Assembly: GCA_040220855.1 (NCBI GenBank)
Contig: JAVJVZ010000042.1
Location: 1 to 64,000, forward strand
Direction of reading: 5' to 3'
Length of the DNA: 64,000 nucleotides
DNA from: JACKNG01 sp040220855
Lineage (GTDB): Bacteria > Pseudomonadota > Gammaproteobacteria > Ga0077536
Both the position numbers and the translations under genes were made by a program. The number at the start of each line of letters is the position of its first letter. Position 1 is the stretch's first letter. This document shows, in pieces, positions 55,094 to 63,892 of the stretch. The notes beneath the pieces are model-generated. The model worked only from the letters and a program-made list of their open reading frames with translations. It was not told the DNA's origin and did no database searches.

Positions 55094-55900
55094 GTGCCTG
55101 AGCGTGCCATTGCACCGAGCGCCGAACTGCGCCGGCTGGTCGCGCGCAATGCGCCGCTCTGGGCGGGTGAGGCCGAGGTCGTGCGCAGCTACTTCGACGG
55201 TCCCACGCGCAGCCGGGAACGGGATCGTGAATGGGTGCTGCGGCAGCTGTACAAGGAATACTGGGATGGCATCGTGCCGCCGCTGGCGGCGCTCGGTCGC
55301 CTGGTGCCGGCACTCGAGCAAGGCGTGGCGCGTGCCGAACTCGTCGCCGCTGCCGACGTGCTCGCCGAGGAGGTGCGTCACTATGCCCTTTTCGCCGACC
55401 TCTACGAGCGGCTCGGCGGCGCTGCGCCGGCGCCGGAGGCGCTGCGCGCGCGCGGCGCGTGGGCGGAGAACGATGCCCTGATGGCATTACGCGCACGCCA
55501 CCGCGAGCAGCACGGCGCCCTCGGGGTGCGCGCCTACCGTTTCACCGAGGGCGGTTACTGCACCCTGTTCAGCGAGGGTATGCGCCTCGCCGGTCGCGGT
55601 GGTGACGACGATGCCATTGCCGCGGTGTGCGCGGCGATCCACGACGACGAGTTCGAGCACATGCTGCTCGGTGTCGTCGACCTCGACGACGACAGCCTCG
55701 ACGGCGCCGGCTGGGCGTTGCTCGGCGAGCTCACCACGGCGCAACTCGCGTTACGCATCGAGATGCGCAACGCGCAGTTCGGCTATCCCTTGTCGCGCGA
55801 GCGGGTAGCGGCATTGCGCGGCGGCGCGGCGGCGCCGCTCGCGTTCGATTACGCACGCGCGACGGCGCTACGCGCGGCGCGCGCTCAACACACCCGGTAG
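55094..55900 (+). CDS. Ferritin-like putative di-iron protein
   Basis: I do not recognise a named family. The 268-residue all-helical protein carries the pattern of a di-iron four-helix bundle: EEVRHYALFADLYERL, then YRFTEGGYCTLFSEGMRL, then IHDDEFEHMLLGV, that is Glu-x2-His, Glu, Glu-x2-His spaced along separate helices. Such centres bind O2 in oxygenases, desaturases or rubrerythrin-like proteins. It starts with GTG 55094, 10 bases after the methyltransferase-like gene, and its stop overlaps the convergent enolase-superfamily gene by 16 bases. Role unknown. Confidence 0.65.
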   Translation: MPERAIAPSAELRRLVARNAPLWAGEAEVVRSYFDGPTRSRERDREWVLRQLYKEYWDGIVPPLAALGRLVPALEQGVARAELVAAADVLAEEVRHYALFADLYERLGGAAPAPEALRARGAWAENDALMALRARHREQHGALGVRAYRFTEGGYCTLFSEGMRLAGRGGDDDAIAAVCAAIHDDEFEHMLLGVVDLDDDSLDGAGWALLGELTTAQLALRIEMRNAQFGYPLSRERVAALRGGAAAPLAFDYARATALRAARAQHTR

Positions 55901-56976
55901 CGCGACACCGCCGCTTCGTCCCAGGCGAGCCCGGCGCCGGGACGGTCGGGCACCTCGGCGTGGCCGTCGCGGACAAGCAGCGGTTGCTGCAGTATCGGCG
56001 CCGCCCAATCCATGAACTCGAGGTAGTGCGCGGTGGGCGAGGCGGCCAGCAGATGGACGCTGAACTCGGGAAACAGGTGACTGGACAAGGGCAGGTCGTG
56101 CAATGCGGCGAGCGACGCTGCGCGCAGCCAGCCACTGACGCCGCCGATGCGCTGCACGTCGGGCATGTAGAGATCCGCGGCGCCGGCGGCGACCGCGAGA
56201 TCCATTTCGCTCGGGCCACGCAGGTTCTCGCCGAGCTGGACCGGTGTGCGCACGGCCGCGCGGATGCGCGCGGCACTCCGCCAGTCGTCATGGCGCACCG
56301 GCTCTTCGAACCAGTACAGGCCTTCATCGTCGAGCGCACGGCAGCGCGCCAGCGCTTCGTGGGCGTCGAGCGCCTGGTTGAAGTCGCTCATCACCCGCAG
56401 CGTGTCCGGCAGTCGTCCGCGCACGGCGCGTACCGCGGCAAGATCGCCGGCGAACCCGGGGCGCCCGAGGCGCAGCTTCACGGCGCTGTAACCGCCCTCG
56501 TCGACGAGGGCCTCGGCCTCGTCGCCGAGTCGTGCAGGATCGCCCACCCACAGGCCGCAGGAGTTGTAGGCCGGTACACGTGCGGTGGCGGCGCCGAGGA
56601 GCCGCGCGAGCGGCATGCCGGCAACCTGCGCGTGCGCGTCCCAGGCAGCCATGTCGATGGCGGCGAGCGCCTGGCCGAGCGCGCCATGGGTGTCCTGCAG
56701 CGTGAGCCGCCGGCGCAGCGACGCATCGAGCGCGAGCGGGGCGGCATCGTGTTCGACGACGAGATCGTCGAGCGCCGCGAGCGTGGCCACGGTCGGGGCC
56801 AGCATGGTGCGGGTGAAGGCGAACAGGTAGGCGCGGCCGGTGATGCCGGCGTCGGTATGGAGATCGACCAGAACCAATGGCGCGCCGTCGATGCCGCCGC
56901 TGCCGGTGACCGGCGCGCGGCGCATCGGCACCAGCACGCCACGGGCCTCGAGGCGACGAATGGTGATTCTGCTCAT
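55885..56976 (-). CDS. Mandelate racemase/muconate lactonizing enzyme family protein
   Basis: This enolase-superfamily enzyme of 363 residues has the N-terminal capping domain (MSRITIRRLEARGVLVP) and a barrel with the catalytic Lys in SAVKLRLGRPG, metal ligands in MSDFNQALD, FEEPVRHDDW and LGENLRGPSE, and an HLFPEFSVHLLAA end. Such enzymes racemise or dehydrate acid sugars and related alpha-protons. ATG 56976 is chosen by similarity; long upstream frame is shadow. Divergent from the Sel1 lipoprotein. Confidence 0.9.
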   Translation of the reverse strand: MSRITIRRLEARGVLVPMRRAPVTGSGGIDGAPLVLVDLHTDAGITGRAYLFAFTRTMLAPTVATLAALDDLVVEHDAAPLALDASLRRRLTLQDTHGALGQALAAIDMAAWDAHAQVAGMPLARLLGAATARVPAYNSCGLWVGDPARLGDEAEALVDEGGYSAVKLRLGRPGFAGDLAAVRAVRGRLPDTLRVMSDFNQALDAHEALARCRALDDEGLYWFEEPVRHDDWRSAARIRAAVRTPVQLGENLRGPSEMDLAVAAGAADLYMPDVQRIGGVSGWLRAASLAALHDLPLSSHLFPEFSVHLLAASPTAHYLEFMDWAAPILQQPLLVRDGHAEVPDRPGAGLAWDEAAVSRYRVC

Positions 56977-57088
56977 GCGGTGATTCCTGGCGAGGGGGCG
57001 TGGCACATGTGGTACATGATGCACGAAGCGGCCGGTGGCGAGTGTCCGCGGTGCTATCATCGCCGCACCCCGATCACCCGTGCCCGCC

Positions 57089-57598
57089 ATGCGCCGAACG
57101 ATTCGCTTCTCGCTATGCTGCCTCGGCGCGCTTGTCCTCGGCGCACTCGCCACCGGCTGCGGCGACACCACCGATGCCGCAGCCGCCTATCGCGCCGGCG
57201 ACTTTGCGCGTTCCCTCGCGCTGTACCGCGAACGCGCCGCCGCCGGCGACGTCGATGCCGCCAACGTGGTCGGCATCCATTACTACCTCGGCCTCGGCGT
57301 CGCGCGCGACTACGAGCTGGCCGTGCGCAATTTCCAGCAGGCGGCGCTCGCCAATCACGCCGATGCACAACGTAATCTCGGCCTCATGTACATGAATGGC
57401 CTCGGCGTGGCGCAGGACAACCAGCGCGCCTACGGCTGGTTCCTGCATGCCTACGAGCAGGGCAACCCGCGCGCGCGGGCCTACGCGAAGTTCCTTGCCG
57501 ATAACGTCACGCCGAACGCAGGGCAGAAGATCCACGCGGTGATTGCCGACGAGATCCGCTCGTACGCGCGCGGCGAGCGCAAGCCCGGGGCGCCGTGA
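57089..57598 (+). CDS. Sel1-repeat lipoprotein
   Basis: This 169-residue protein has a lipoprotein signal peptide ending in the lipobox LATGC (RRTIRFSLCCLGALVLGALATGC), followed by TPR-like Sel1 repeats (AAAGDVDAANVVGIHYYLGLGVARDY; ALANHADAQRNLGLMYMNGLGVAQDN). Such lipoproteins are usually protein-interaction scaffolds in the periplasm. ATG 57089 is preferred; the frame is open to 57035. Its stop overlaps the GTG start of the amidase by four bases. Confidence 0.88.
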   Translation: MRRTIRFSLCCLGALVLGALATGCGDTTDAAAAYRAGDFARSLALYRERAAAGDVDAANVVGIHYYLGLGVARDYELAVRNFQQAALANHADAQRNLGLMYMNGLGVAQDNQRAYGWFLHAYEQGNPRARAYAKFLADNVTPNAGQKIHAVIADEIRSYARGERKPGAP

Positions 57599-59031
57599 GC
57601 ACGGCCGGCGGTGCGGCCGGGGCCGCCCCGGCGAGCTGTTTCCTCCCGGCGACGGAGCTCGCCGCGCGTGTCGCGCGCGCGGAGACTTCGCCGAGCGCGC
57701 TGCTCGAGGATTTCCTCGCTCAGATTGCGCGGGTCAACCCGGCGGTGAATGCGATCGTCACGCTCGACGAGACGGGTGCACGCGAGCGCGCCGCCGCGCT
57801 CGATGCCGAGGCGCCGGATCCGGCACGGCGCCCGCTGCGCGGCCTGCCGATCGCCGTCAAGGATCTCGCCCCCGTGCGCGGCATGCGCACCACCGTCGGG
57901 TCGCCGATCTACGCCAATCACGTGCCCGACTTCGACGAACTGTTCGTCAGCCGCCTGCGCGCAGCGGGCGCCAACATCATCGGCAAGACCAACACGCCCG
58001 AGTTCGGTGCCGGCTCGCAGACCTTCAACCCGGTGTTCGGGGTGACGCGCAATCCCTACGACACCGCCCTGACCTGCGGCGGCTCGAGCGGCGGGGCGGC
58101 GGTCGCGCTGGCCTGCGGCATGCTGCCGCTCGCCGATGGCAGCGACCTCGGCGGGTCGCTGCGCAATCCGGCCGCGTTCTGCAACGTGGTCGGGTTCAGG
58201 CCCTCGCCGGGCCGGGTGCCGTCATGGCCCAAGCAGTTCTCGAGCGACCCGCTCGCCGTGCACGGCCCGATGGCACGCAGCGTCGCCGACTGTGCGCTGC
58301 TCCTCTCGGTGATGGCGGGGCCGGATGCGCGTGTGCCGATCGCGCTCGACGAACCCGGGGACGTGTTTCGCCGTCCGCTCGGGCGTACGTTCCGCGGTAC
58401 GCGCATCGCCTGGAGCCCCGATCTCGGCTACCCGGTGGACCGCCGCGTGCGCACGGTGCTCGAGAGCACGCTGCCGGTGTTCGAGGCGCTCGGGTGCGAG
58501 GTGGTCGAAGCCGCGCCCGATCTCAGCGATGCCGACGAGATCTTCCGCACGCTGCGTGCGTTCATGTTCCTTGCCCGCGGCCGCGCCGATTACGAGCGGC
58601 ACCCTGACCAGATGAAGGACACCCTGCGCTGGAACATCGAGCAGGGGCTTGCGCTCAGTGCCGACGACGTCAGTCGCGCCGAGCTCGCGCGCAGTGCGCT
58701 GCTCGGACGGGTCGCGGCGTTCTTCGAGAGCTACGATTTCCTGCTCTGCCCGGCCACCCAGGTGCCGCCGTTTCCGGTCGAACAGGAGTGGGTACGGGAA
58801 ATTGAAGGGGAACGCCTCGCGACCTACCTCGACTGGATGGGCGTATGCTGTGCCATCACGGTGACCGGTCTGCCCGCGATCGCGGTACCGGCCGGCTTCA
58901 CCGCCGATGGTTTGCCGGTCGGCGTTCAGCTGGTCGGACGCCGGCATGGCGATTTCGCGGTCCTGCAGCTAGCCCACGCCTTCGAACAGGCCACTGGCCA
59001 CGGTCTGCGGCACCCGCCACTGGCGCTGTGA
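57595..59031 (+). CDS. Amidase (amidase signature family)
   Basis: This 478-residue hydrolase has the Ser-cisSer-Lys machinery of amidase-signature enzymes: K89 in GLPIAVKDLAPVRG, the glycine/serine motif TCGGSSGGAAVALA (S164-S165) and the nucleophile S188 in GSDLGGSLRNPA. It hydrolyses an aliphatic or aromatic amide; the substrate is unknown. It starts with GTG 57595, overlapping the end of the Sel1 lipoprotein gene, so both genes are coupled. Compared with GatA it lacks context for tRNA amidation, so a catabolic role is likelier. Confidence 0.92.
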   Translation: MSTAGGAAGAAPASCFLPATELAARVARAETSPSALLEDFLAQIARVNPAVNAIVTLDETGARERAAALDAEAPDPARRPLRGLPIAVKDLAPVRGMRTTVGSPIYANHVPDFDELFVSRLRAAGANIIGKTNTPEFGAGSQTFNPVFGVTRNPYDTALTCGGSSGGAAVALACGMLPLADGSDLGGSLRNPAAFCNVVGFRPSPGRVPSWPKQFSSDPLAVHGPMARSVADCALLLSVMAGPDARVPIALDEPGDVFRRPLGRTFRGTRIAWSPDLGYPVDRRVRTVLESTLPVFEALGCEVVEAAPDLSDADEIFRTLRAFMFLARGRADYERHPDQMKDTLRWNIEQGLALSADDVSRAELARSALLGRVAAFFESYDFLLCPATQVPPFPVEQEWVREIEGERLATYLDWMGVCCAITVTGLPAIAVPAGFTADGLPVGVQLVGRRHGDFAVLQLAHAFEQATGHGLRHPPLAL

Positions 59032-59069
59032 CGAGTTCACGGTCGACGTACGCGGGAGAGGCGGTGACG

Positions 59070-59330
59070 ATGGCATTCGACGAGACGGAGCGGGCGCGCC
59101 TGCTGGCCCTGCGCGGGGTCGGTCCGACAGTCGTCGCGCGCCTCGAGCAGCTCGGCTTCGGCAGCTTCTGCGCGCTGGCCGGGGCCGACGTCGAGACCAT
59201 ACTCGCCGGCGGTGCGGCACTGAGCGGCTCGAGCTGCTGGAAAGCGAGCCCGCAGGCGCGCGCGGCAATCGCGGCGGCGGTGGCACTGGCCGAGCGCGAG
59301 ACGCGTGGTGAGTGCGATGACGAAGCGTGA
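59070..59330 (+). CDS. Small helix-hairpin-helix protein
   Basis: This 86-residue protein has one helix-hairpin-helix type DNA-binding motif (LLALRGVGPTVVARLEQLGFGSFCALAG) followed by GSSCWKASPQARAAIAAAVALAER. Similar short HhH proteins occur in many proteobacteria without known function. The start is ATG 59070 or GTG 59064, after GGGAGAGGCGG. Its end overlaps the zinc-finger gene that follows by 14 bases, so the two are translated together. Confidence 0.72.
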   Translation: MAFDETERARLLALRGVGPTVVARLEQLGFGSFCALAGADVETILAGGAALSGSSCWKASPQARAAIAAAVALAERETRGECDDEA

Positions 59331-59541
59331 CGGCGACGACAAGCTGCCGCCGGCGCTCGGCCGGCTGCTCGCGCTGAACGCGCGCCGGCCGGCGCCGATG
59401 GTACGCGGAGAACCACCGTACTGTTCGTTCTGCGGGCGTGGCCGCAACGAGTACCGTCACATCGTCGGCGGCCCCGAGGTGCGCATCTGCGACGACTGTC
59501 TCGTCGCGGCCCGCGCGGCACTCGATGGCAGCGAGGACTGA
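59317..59541 (+). CDS. Solo ClpX-type C4 zinc-finger protein
   Basis: This 74-residue protein consists of a Lys/Arg-rich N-terminus and the ClpX N-terminal zinc finger YCSFCGRGRNEYRHIVGGPE...ICDDC (four Cys in two CxxC pairs), with no AAA+ ATPase. In ClpX this domain binds substrates and adaptors, so a solo version might act as an adaptor or inhibitor for a protease or bind DNA. ATG 59317 is used. It overlaps the helix-hairpin-helix gene. Confidence 0.75.
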   Translation: MTKRDGDDKLPPALGRLLALNARRPAPMVRGEPPYCSFCGRGRNEYRHIVGGPEVRICDDCLVAARAALDGSED

Positions 59542-59572
59542 GGTCGGCTGACGCGGTCGCGCGCCGCCGTGC

Positions 59573-59959
59573 TCAGCGCTGGCGAGCCGCGAGCAGGCTC
59601 GCAATGAGATCGTCGAACGCGTCGAGGTCGAACGGCTTGGCGATGTAGCCATCGGCGCCGGCGGCGAGACCGCGCGCCCGGTCGGCGTCTGAAGCGTACC
59701 CGGAGACCAGCACCACCGGCAGGGTGGCAGTGGCGGGATCGGCGCGCACGCGCCGGCAGATCTCGATGCCGTCCGGGCCGGGCATGGCAACGTCGAGCAG
59801 CAGCAGATCGGGCGTGACGGCATCGAGCCGTGCGAGACAGGCATCGCCGTCGCAGACCAGGTCGAGCACGTAGCGATCCTCGAACAGTTCGACGTAGATG
59901 GCGCGGTTGGTCGCCTCGTCGTCGGCGACGAGCAGCCGTGCGCGCTCCCCCTCGGTCAT
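59573..59959 (-). CDS. Single-domain response regulator (receiver)
   Basis: This receiver-only protein of 128 residues has the acidic pair D13-D14, the phospho-acceptor D56 (LLLLDVAMPGPDG), S86 and K108 (YIAKPF). It has no output domain, so it relays phosphate or acts by protein binding. ATG 59959 is chosen; the frame is open to 60046. It is divergent from a histidine kinase gene 144 bases away, which is probably its partner. Confidence 0.93.
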   Translation of the reverse strand: MTEGERARLLVADDEATNRAIYVELFEDRYVLDLVCDGDACLARLDAVTPDLLLLDVAMPGPDGIEICRRVRADPATATLPVVLVSGYASDADRARGLAAGADGYIAKPFDLDAFDDLIASLLAARQR

Positions 59960-60103
59960 GGTCAAGATTCCTCCACTCGCGCCGACATGATTGGCATTCG
60001 CCTCCGATATTGCAATCCATCGCGTGCCTGCCTGCGCCTCTTCCATTCCGTCGTGTCACGTCGCGTGCGCTGAACGCCGCGGCGCGTCGCGGCACGTCTG
60101 ACC

Positions 60104-61663
60104 ATGCACCTGGTAGGTGCCCTGGCCTGCACGGCCGCACGCGCGGAGACCGCGCCGCGCGAAGGGCTGCTCGAACTCGTTGCGGATTTCGTGTTCGAGA
60201 CCGACGCCGCCGGCGTGATCTCGCGGATTGACGCCTGTGGCGCGGAGCATGTGCTGGGCCACGAGCCAGGCGCGCTGCTCGGGCGCAGTCTGCCCGGCCT
60301 CGCACGCGCCGCGGAGCATCGTGCCAGCGGCGCGGCGTCACGCGATGCACCACGGGAACCCGCGCTCCGGCGCGTCATCGAGACCTGGTGTGAGCGCGCC
60401 GATGGCAGTCGCTGCTGCCTCGAGATAGCGGCGCTCGGCACGCGCGACGGCGGTCTGCGTGGCATCGCGCGCGACGTCACCGCGCGGCGACTGCAAGAAG
60501 AGGAGCTCAGGCAGTCCGCGCAGAAGCTCGCGATGCACGTGGCGCAGACGCCGTTCGCCGTGATTGGTTTCGATCGCGACTTCCGCATCACCGAGTGGAA
60601 CCCCGGCGCCGAGCGCATCTTCGGCTACACGGCGGAAGAGGCGCGCGGCCGCCATCCGACCGAGATCATCCTCGATTGCGACAGCAGTTTGCCGGTCGAC
60701 GAAGTGTGGACGGCGTTGCTCGCCGGCGCACGGGACCAGAAGAGTACCAACGAAAACCGCACGAAGTCCGGTGCGACCATCGTCTGTGAATGGCACAACA
60801 CGCCGCTCGTCGATGCTTCGGGCGAGGTCATCGGTGTGACCTCACTGTGCCAGGACGTCACGGCGCGGGTCGAGCAGGAGCGCGCGCTGGTCGCCGCGCG
60901 CAGCCGGGCCGAACGTGCCAACGCGATGAAGACCGAATTCCTCGCGCGCCTGTCGCACGAACTGCGCACGCCGCTGCACGGCATCCTGAGCTTTGCCCAG
61001 CTCGGACGGCGCCGCGTAGGCATCGCATCGATGGCACGCATCACCGGCTACTTCGAGCAGATCCTCGCCAGCGGCCGCCGTCTCGAGGTACTGCTCGCCG
61101 ATCTGCTCGACGTCGCCAAGCTCGAGGTTGGCCGCCTGACCCTGTGCTTCGCACCGCACGATTTCCGTGCCATCGTCGAGGCCTGTCTCGCCGAGCAGCG
61201 CCCTGCGCTCGATGCGCAGCGCCTGCGCGTGCGGTCGGCATGGCCCGGGCAGCCGCTGCCCCTGGTGACCTGCGACCGCGTGCGTCTCGGCCAGGTCGTG
61301 ATCAACCTGCTCGGCAATGCCTTGCGTTACACGCCGGAGGGCGGGCGCATCGACATTCGCGTGACGCCCTGCGAACTCGACGCCGTCGCGGACGCGTCGC
61401 GGCCGGGACTGCGCTTCGAGCTCAGCGATAGCGGTTGTGGACTGGCCGAGGACGAGCTCGAGCACATCTTCGGCAGCTTCGCGCGTGGGCGCGACTCCGT
61501 CGACGTGCCCGGCGGCAGTGGACTCGGGCTCGCCATCGCGCGCGAGCTGATCAGTCTCCACGGCGGGACCATCGATGCGCGCAACAATGCGCAGGGTGGG
61601 GCGACGTTCGGGTTCGTGATTCCGTTCGATCCACCACGCGAAAGCGACGCGCCCGACTGCTGA
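60104..61663 (+). CDS. PAS-containing histidine kinase
   Basis: This is a soluble sensor kinase of 519 residues with two PAS-like domains (about residues 20-125 and 140-255; the second has PFAVIGFDRDFRITEWNPGAERIFGY) and then a HisKA box with H285 (LARLSHELRTPLHG). The kinase domain carries an N-box (INLLGNALRYTPEGG), G1 (LSDSGCGLAEDE) and G2 (GSGLGLAIARELI). No membrane span is present, so it senses a cytoplasmic signal, possibly redox or a small ligand. The start is ATG 60104. A receiver-only gene is divergent. Confidence 0.93.
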   Translation: MHLVGALACTAARAETAPREGLLELVADFVFETDAAGVISRIDACGAEHVLGHEPGALLGRSLPGLARAAEHRASGAASRDAPREPALRRVIETWCERADGSRCCLEIAALGTRDGGLRGIARDVTARRLQEEELRQSAQKLAMHVAQTPFAVIGFDRDFRITEWNPGAERIFGYTAEEARGRHPTEIILDCDSSLPVDEVWTALLAGARDQKSTNENRTKSGATIVCEWHNTPLVDASGEVIGVTSLCQDVTARVEQERALVAARSRAERANAMKTEFLARLSHELRTPLHGILSFAQLGRRRVGIASMARITGYFEQILASGRRLEVLLADLLDVAKLEVGRLTLCFAPHDFRAIVEACLAEQRPALDAQRLRVRSAWPGQPLPLVTCDRVRLGQVVINLLGNALRYTPEGGRIDIRVTPCELDAVADASRPGLRFELSDSGCGLAEDELEHIFGSFARGRDSVDVPGGSGLGLAIARELISLHGGTIDARNNAQGGATFGFVIPFDPPRESDAPDC

Positions 61664-61694
61664 TCGCGCCCAGGCCGCGTGAACGGGCGGGCTC

Positions 61695-62861
61695 TCAGTC
61701 CATCGCCATCAGCGGGAAATCAACCGGCAGGCCGAGATGGGCCTGTGCGACGCTCGCGTAGCGCGCCTCCGCGCCGAAGGCGTGGCGCGCAATGACCTCG
61801 CTGTCGCGCAAGGCCCGCTCGAGCGGGTTGCCGCGACGGATACTGGCAGTGCCGAGCGCGCGCGCGAGCCTGGCACAGGCCGCAGCGCAGGTCTGCAGCA
61901 CGTGCGTGGTGGCGAGAAAGAAGGCCGCCTTGTCCGTCAGCGCAAACGGCGCGCCGGACTCGGCACGCGCCCATGCCGTCGCCAGCACCGATTCGAGGTA
62001 GGCGCGACCGGCGGCAGCGGTGGCGCGGGCCTGCCCCAGCGCGAGCTGGGTCAGTGGTCGCGTCGCGCTCGCGCCGTCCGCGGCGAACGGGCGGTGCGTG
62101 GCGGCAAGTTCCTCGGCAGCGGCAAGCGCAGTCTCGAGCACGCCGAGCGCGACGGGCGGGAAGGTCGCCGTGATGAGCGCTTCGGGCAGCCGGTAGAGGG
62201 GGCCCTCGAAACAGCCGTTGGCGGTGCGCGGGGCCCCGAGATCGATCGCGCGGTGCGCGGGCACGAACACGTCGCTCGCACTCACCGTGTTGCTCGCCGT
62301 GCCGCGCATGCCGAGGGTGTCCCAGTCGTCCTTGACGTCGAGTGCGGCGGCGGGATGGAACATCAGCAGGAAGCGTTCGCCGTCGAGCGCGGTATGCCCG
62401 ATCCAGTCGGCCACGCGGCAGTTGCTCATGAACGGTACCGCGCCGCTGACCTGCCAGCCGCCGTCGACGGCACGTGCCTCGAGCGGGCGGTTGAAGCTCT
62501 CGCACAGTACCGGCTCCTTGCCGTCGGCGAAGATCTCGTCGAGCAGCGCGCGCGAGGCGAGACGCAGGTCGAAACTCGTCACCGCGACGCTCATCAGCAG
62601 CCAGGCACAGGCGCTGTCGATGCGCGCCACGGTTTCTGCGATGCGTGCGAAGGCGAGCGGGTCGACCTCGAGACCGCCGAGCGCGCGTGGGCGCCACAGG
62701 CCGAACAGCCCGGCGTCGCGCAGCAACGCAACGGCCTGCGCTGACAGCACGCCGTGCTGCTCGGCAGCGGCGGCGGCCCGCGCCAGCGGTGGCGCCAGGG
62801 CGGCGAGGTCGGGCAACTCGTTGTGCCTGGCCGCGCGCGAAGCATCGAGGGAGAGGTTCAT
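61695..62861 (-). CDS. Acyl-CoA dehydrogenase-like flavin oxidoreductase
   Basis: This 388-residue protein has the acyl-CoA dehydrogenase fold: an N-terminal helical domain, VARIDSACAWLLMSVAVTSF, and a middle beta-domain with GWQVSGAVPFMSNCRVADWIG and WDTLGMRGTASNTVSASDVFVPAHR; the C-terminal helical part has GVLETALAAAEELA. This pattern fits the group-D-like flavin monooxygenases and acyl-CoA dehydrogenases. The catalytic glutamate of true dehydrogenases is not obvious, so a monooxygenase role (HsaA/DszC type) is possible. ATG 62861 is used. Divergent from the HxlR gene. Confidence 0.85.
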   Translation of the reverse strand: MNLSLDASRAARHNELPDLAALAPPLARAAAAAEQHGVLSAQAVALLRDAGLFGLWRPRALGGLEVDPLAFARIAETVARIDSACAWLLMSVAVTSFDLRLASRALLDEIFADGKEPVLCESFNRPLEARAVDGGWQVSGAVPFMSNCRVADWIGHTALDGERFLLMFHPAAALDVKDDWDTLGMRGTASNTVSASDVFVPAHRAIDLGAPRTANGCFEGPLYRLPEALITATFPPVALGVLETALAAAEELAATHRPFAADGASATRPLTQLALGQARATAAAGRAYLESVLATAWARAESGAPFALTDKAAFFLATTHVLQTCAAACARLARALGTASIRRGNPLERALRDSEVIARHAFGAEARYASVAQAHLGLPVDFPLMAMD

Positions 62862-62928
62862 GGCAGTCCTCCCGGCACTTGTCGCCTGATGGATTTCGTG
62901 ACAGCGTGCCGCGCGTGGCCGGTGCTGA

Positions 62929-62949
62929 CTACTACAGTTTCTGGAGTAG
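62929..62949. promoter_or_regulatory. Dyad between flavoenzyme and HxlR genes
   Basis: CTACT and AGTAG are separated by 11 bases in the 120-base divergent promoter region. HxlR/DUF24 proteins bind short dyads near promoters, often close to their own gene, so this is a candidate operator. Confidence 0.3.
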
Positions 62950-62981
62950 CCGCGCGGCGGCGCGGCAAGGAGGATCACGTC

Positions 62982-63722
62982 ATGGGCAATGGATACGGCC
63001 AATACTGTCCGCTGGCACTCGCCGCGGAGATCTTCAGCGAGCGCTGGACGCTGCTCGTGTTGAGCCGCCTGCTCGACGGCTGCACGCGTTTCAACGAGAT
63101 TCATCGCGGCGTGCCGCGCATCTCGGCGAGCCTGCTGTCGCAGCGTCTCAAGGCGCTCGAGCAGGCCGCCATCGTCGAGCGTCGCCCGCTGCCGGGCAGC
63201 CGCGCCTGCGAGTACCTGCTGACCCCTGCGGGTCGCGAGCTCGAGCCGGTCCTCGAGAGCCTCGCCGTATGGGGGCAACGCTGGGCGCGCGACATGGCGC
63301 TCGACGATCTGGATGTGCGCTTTCTCGCCTGGAGCATGCACACGCGCGTCGATCCGCGGGCAATGCCGGCCGGTCGCACGGTGGTCGAGCTGCGCTTCAG
63401 TGGTGGCCCGGACGGCGGCTGCGTGTTCTGGCTCGTCAACGAGACCGATCGCGTCGAGATGTGCCTGCAGGATCCAGGTTTCGAGGTCGATCTCGTGGTC
63501 AGCGCGGAACTCGTGCGCTTCGTCGAGACGTGGCGCGGCTTCCGCCCGCTCGCCGACGAGATCGCGCGCGGGCGCATCCGCCTCGCCGGGCCGGCGGCGC
63601 TCAAGCAGGCTTTCCCGCGCTGGCTGTTGCTCAGCAGTCTCGCCCGCGTCGAGCGCCAGCGGCAGGGACGCGAGCTCGCCACCTGTCGCCGCAGTCGGCA
63701 CGGTGCGCGGGCGACGCGCTAG
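62982..63722 (+). CDS. HxlR-family transcriptional regulator
   Basis: This 246-residue regulator has an N-terminal winged helix (CPLALAAEIFSERWTLLVLSRLLDGCTRFNEIHRGVPRISASLLSQRLKALE) with one near-start Cys as in redox- or ligand-sensing HxlR proteins; the C-terminal about 110 residues form an SCP-2-like domain (ELRFSGGPDGGCVFWLVNETDRVEMC). ATG 62982 follows AAGGAGGA at good distance. It is divergent from the flavoenzyme and probably controls it. A C-terminal extension of this kind is found in a subset of HxlR regulators. Confidence 0.9.
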   Translation: MGNGYGQYCPLALAAEIFSERWTLLVLSRLLDGCTRFNEIHRGVPRISASLLSQRLKALEQAAIVERRPLPGSRACEYLLTPAGRELEPVLESLAVWGQRWARDMALDDLDVRFLAWSMHTRVDPRAMPAGRTVVELRFSGGPDGGCVFWLVNETDRVEMCLQDPGFEVDLVVSAELVRFVETWRGFRPLADEIARGRIRLAGPAALKQAFPRWLLLSSLARVERQRQGRELATCRRSRHGARATR

Positions 63723-63892
63723 CAGGCCGGTGAGAAACTACTGCGGGCACGATTTGCGGCGTTGCGCACTCGCCTGCGGTCCTCATTGCTCCACATAAAC
63801 GCCGGTCCTCGATTCGCACGCGCCTTGCAGCCCGCACGCCTCGCGACGTTTTCACCAGCCTGCCAGCGCCACCCGCGGCGCACGGTGGGCGG

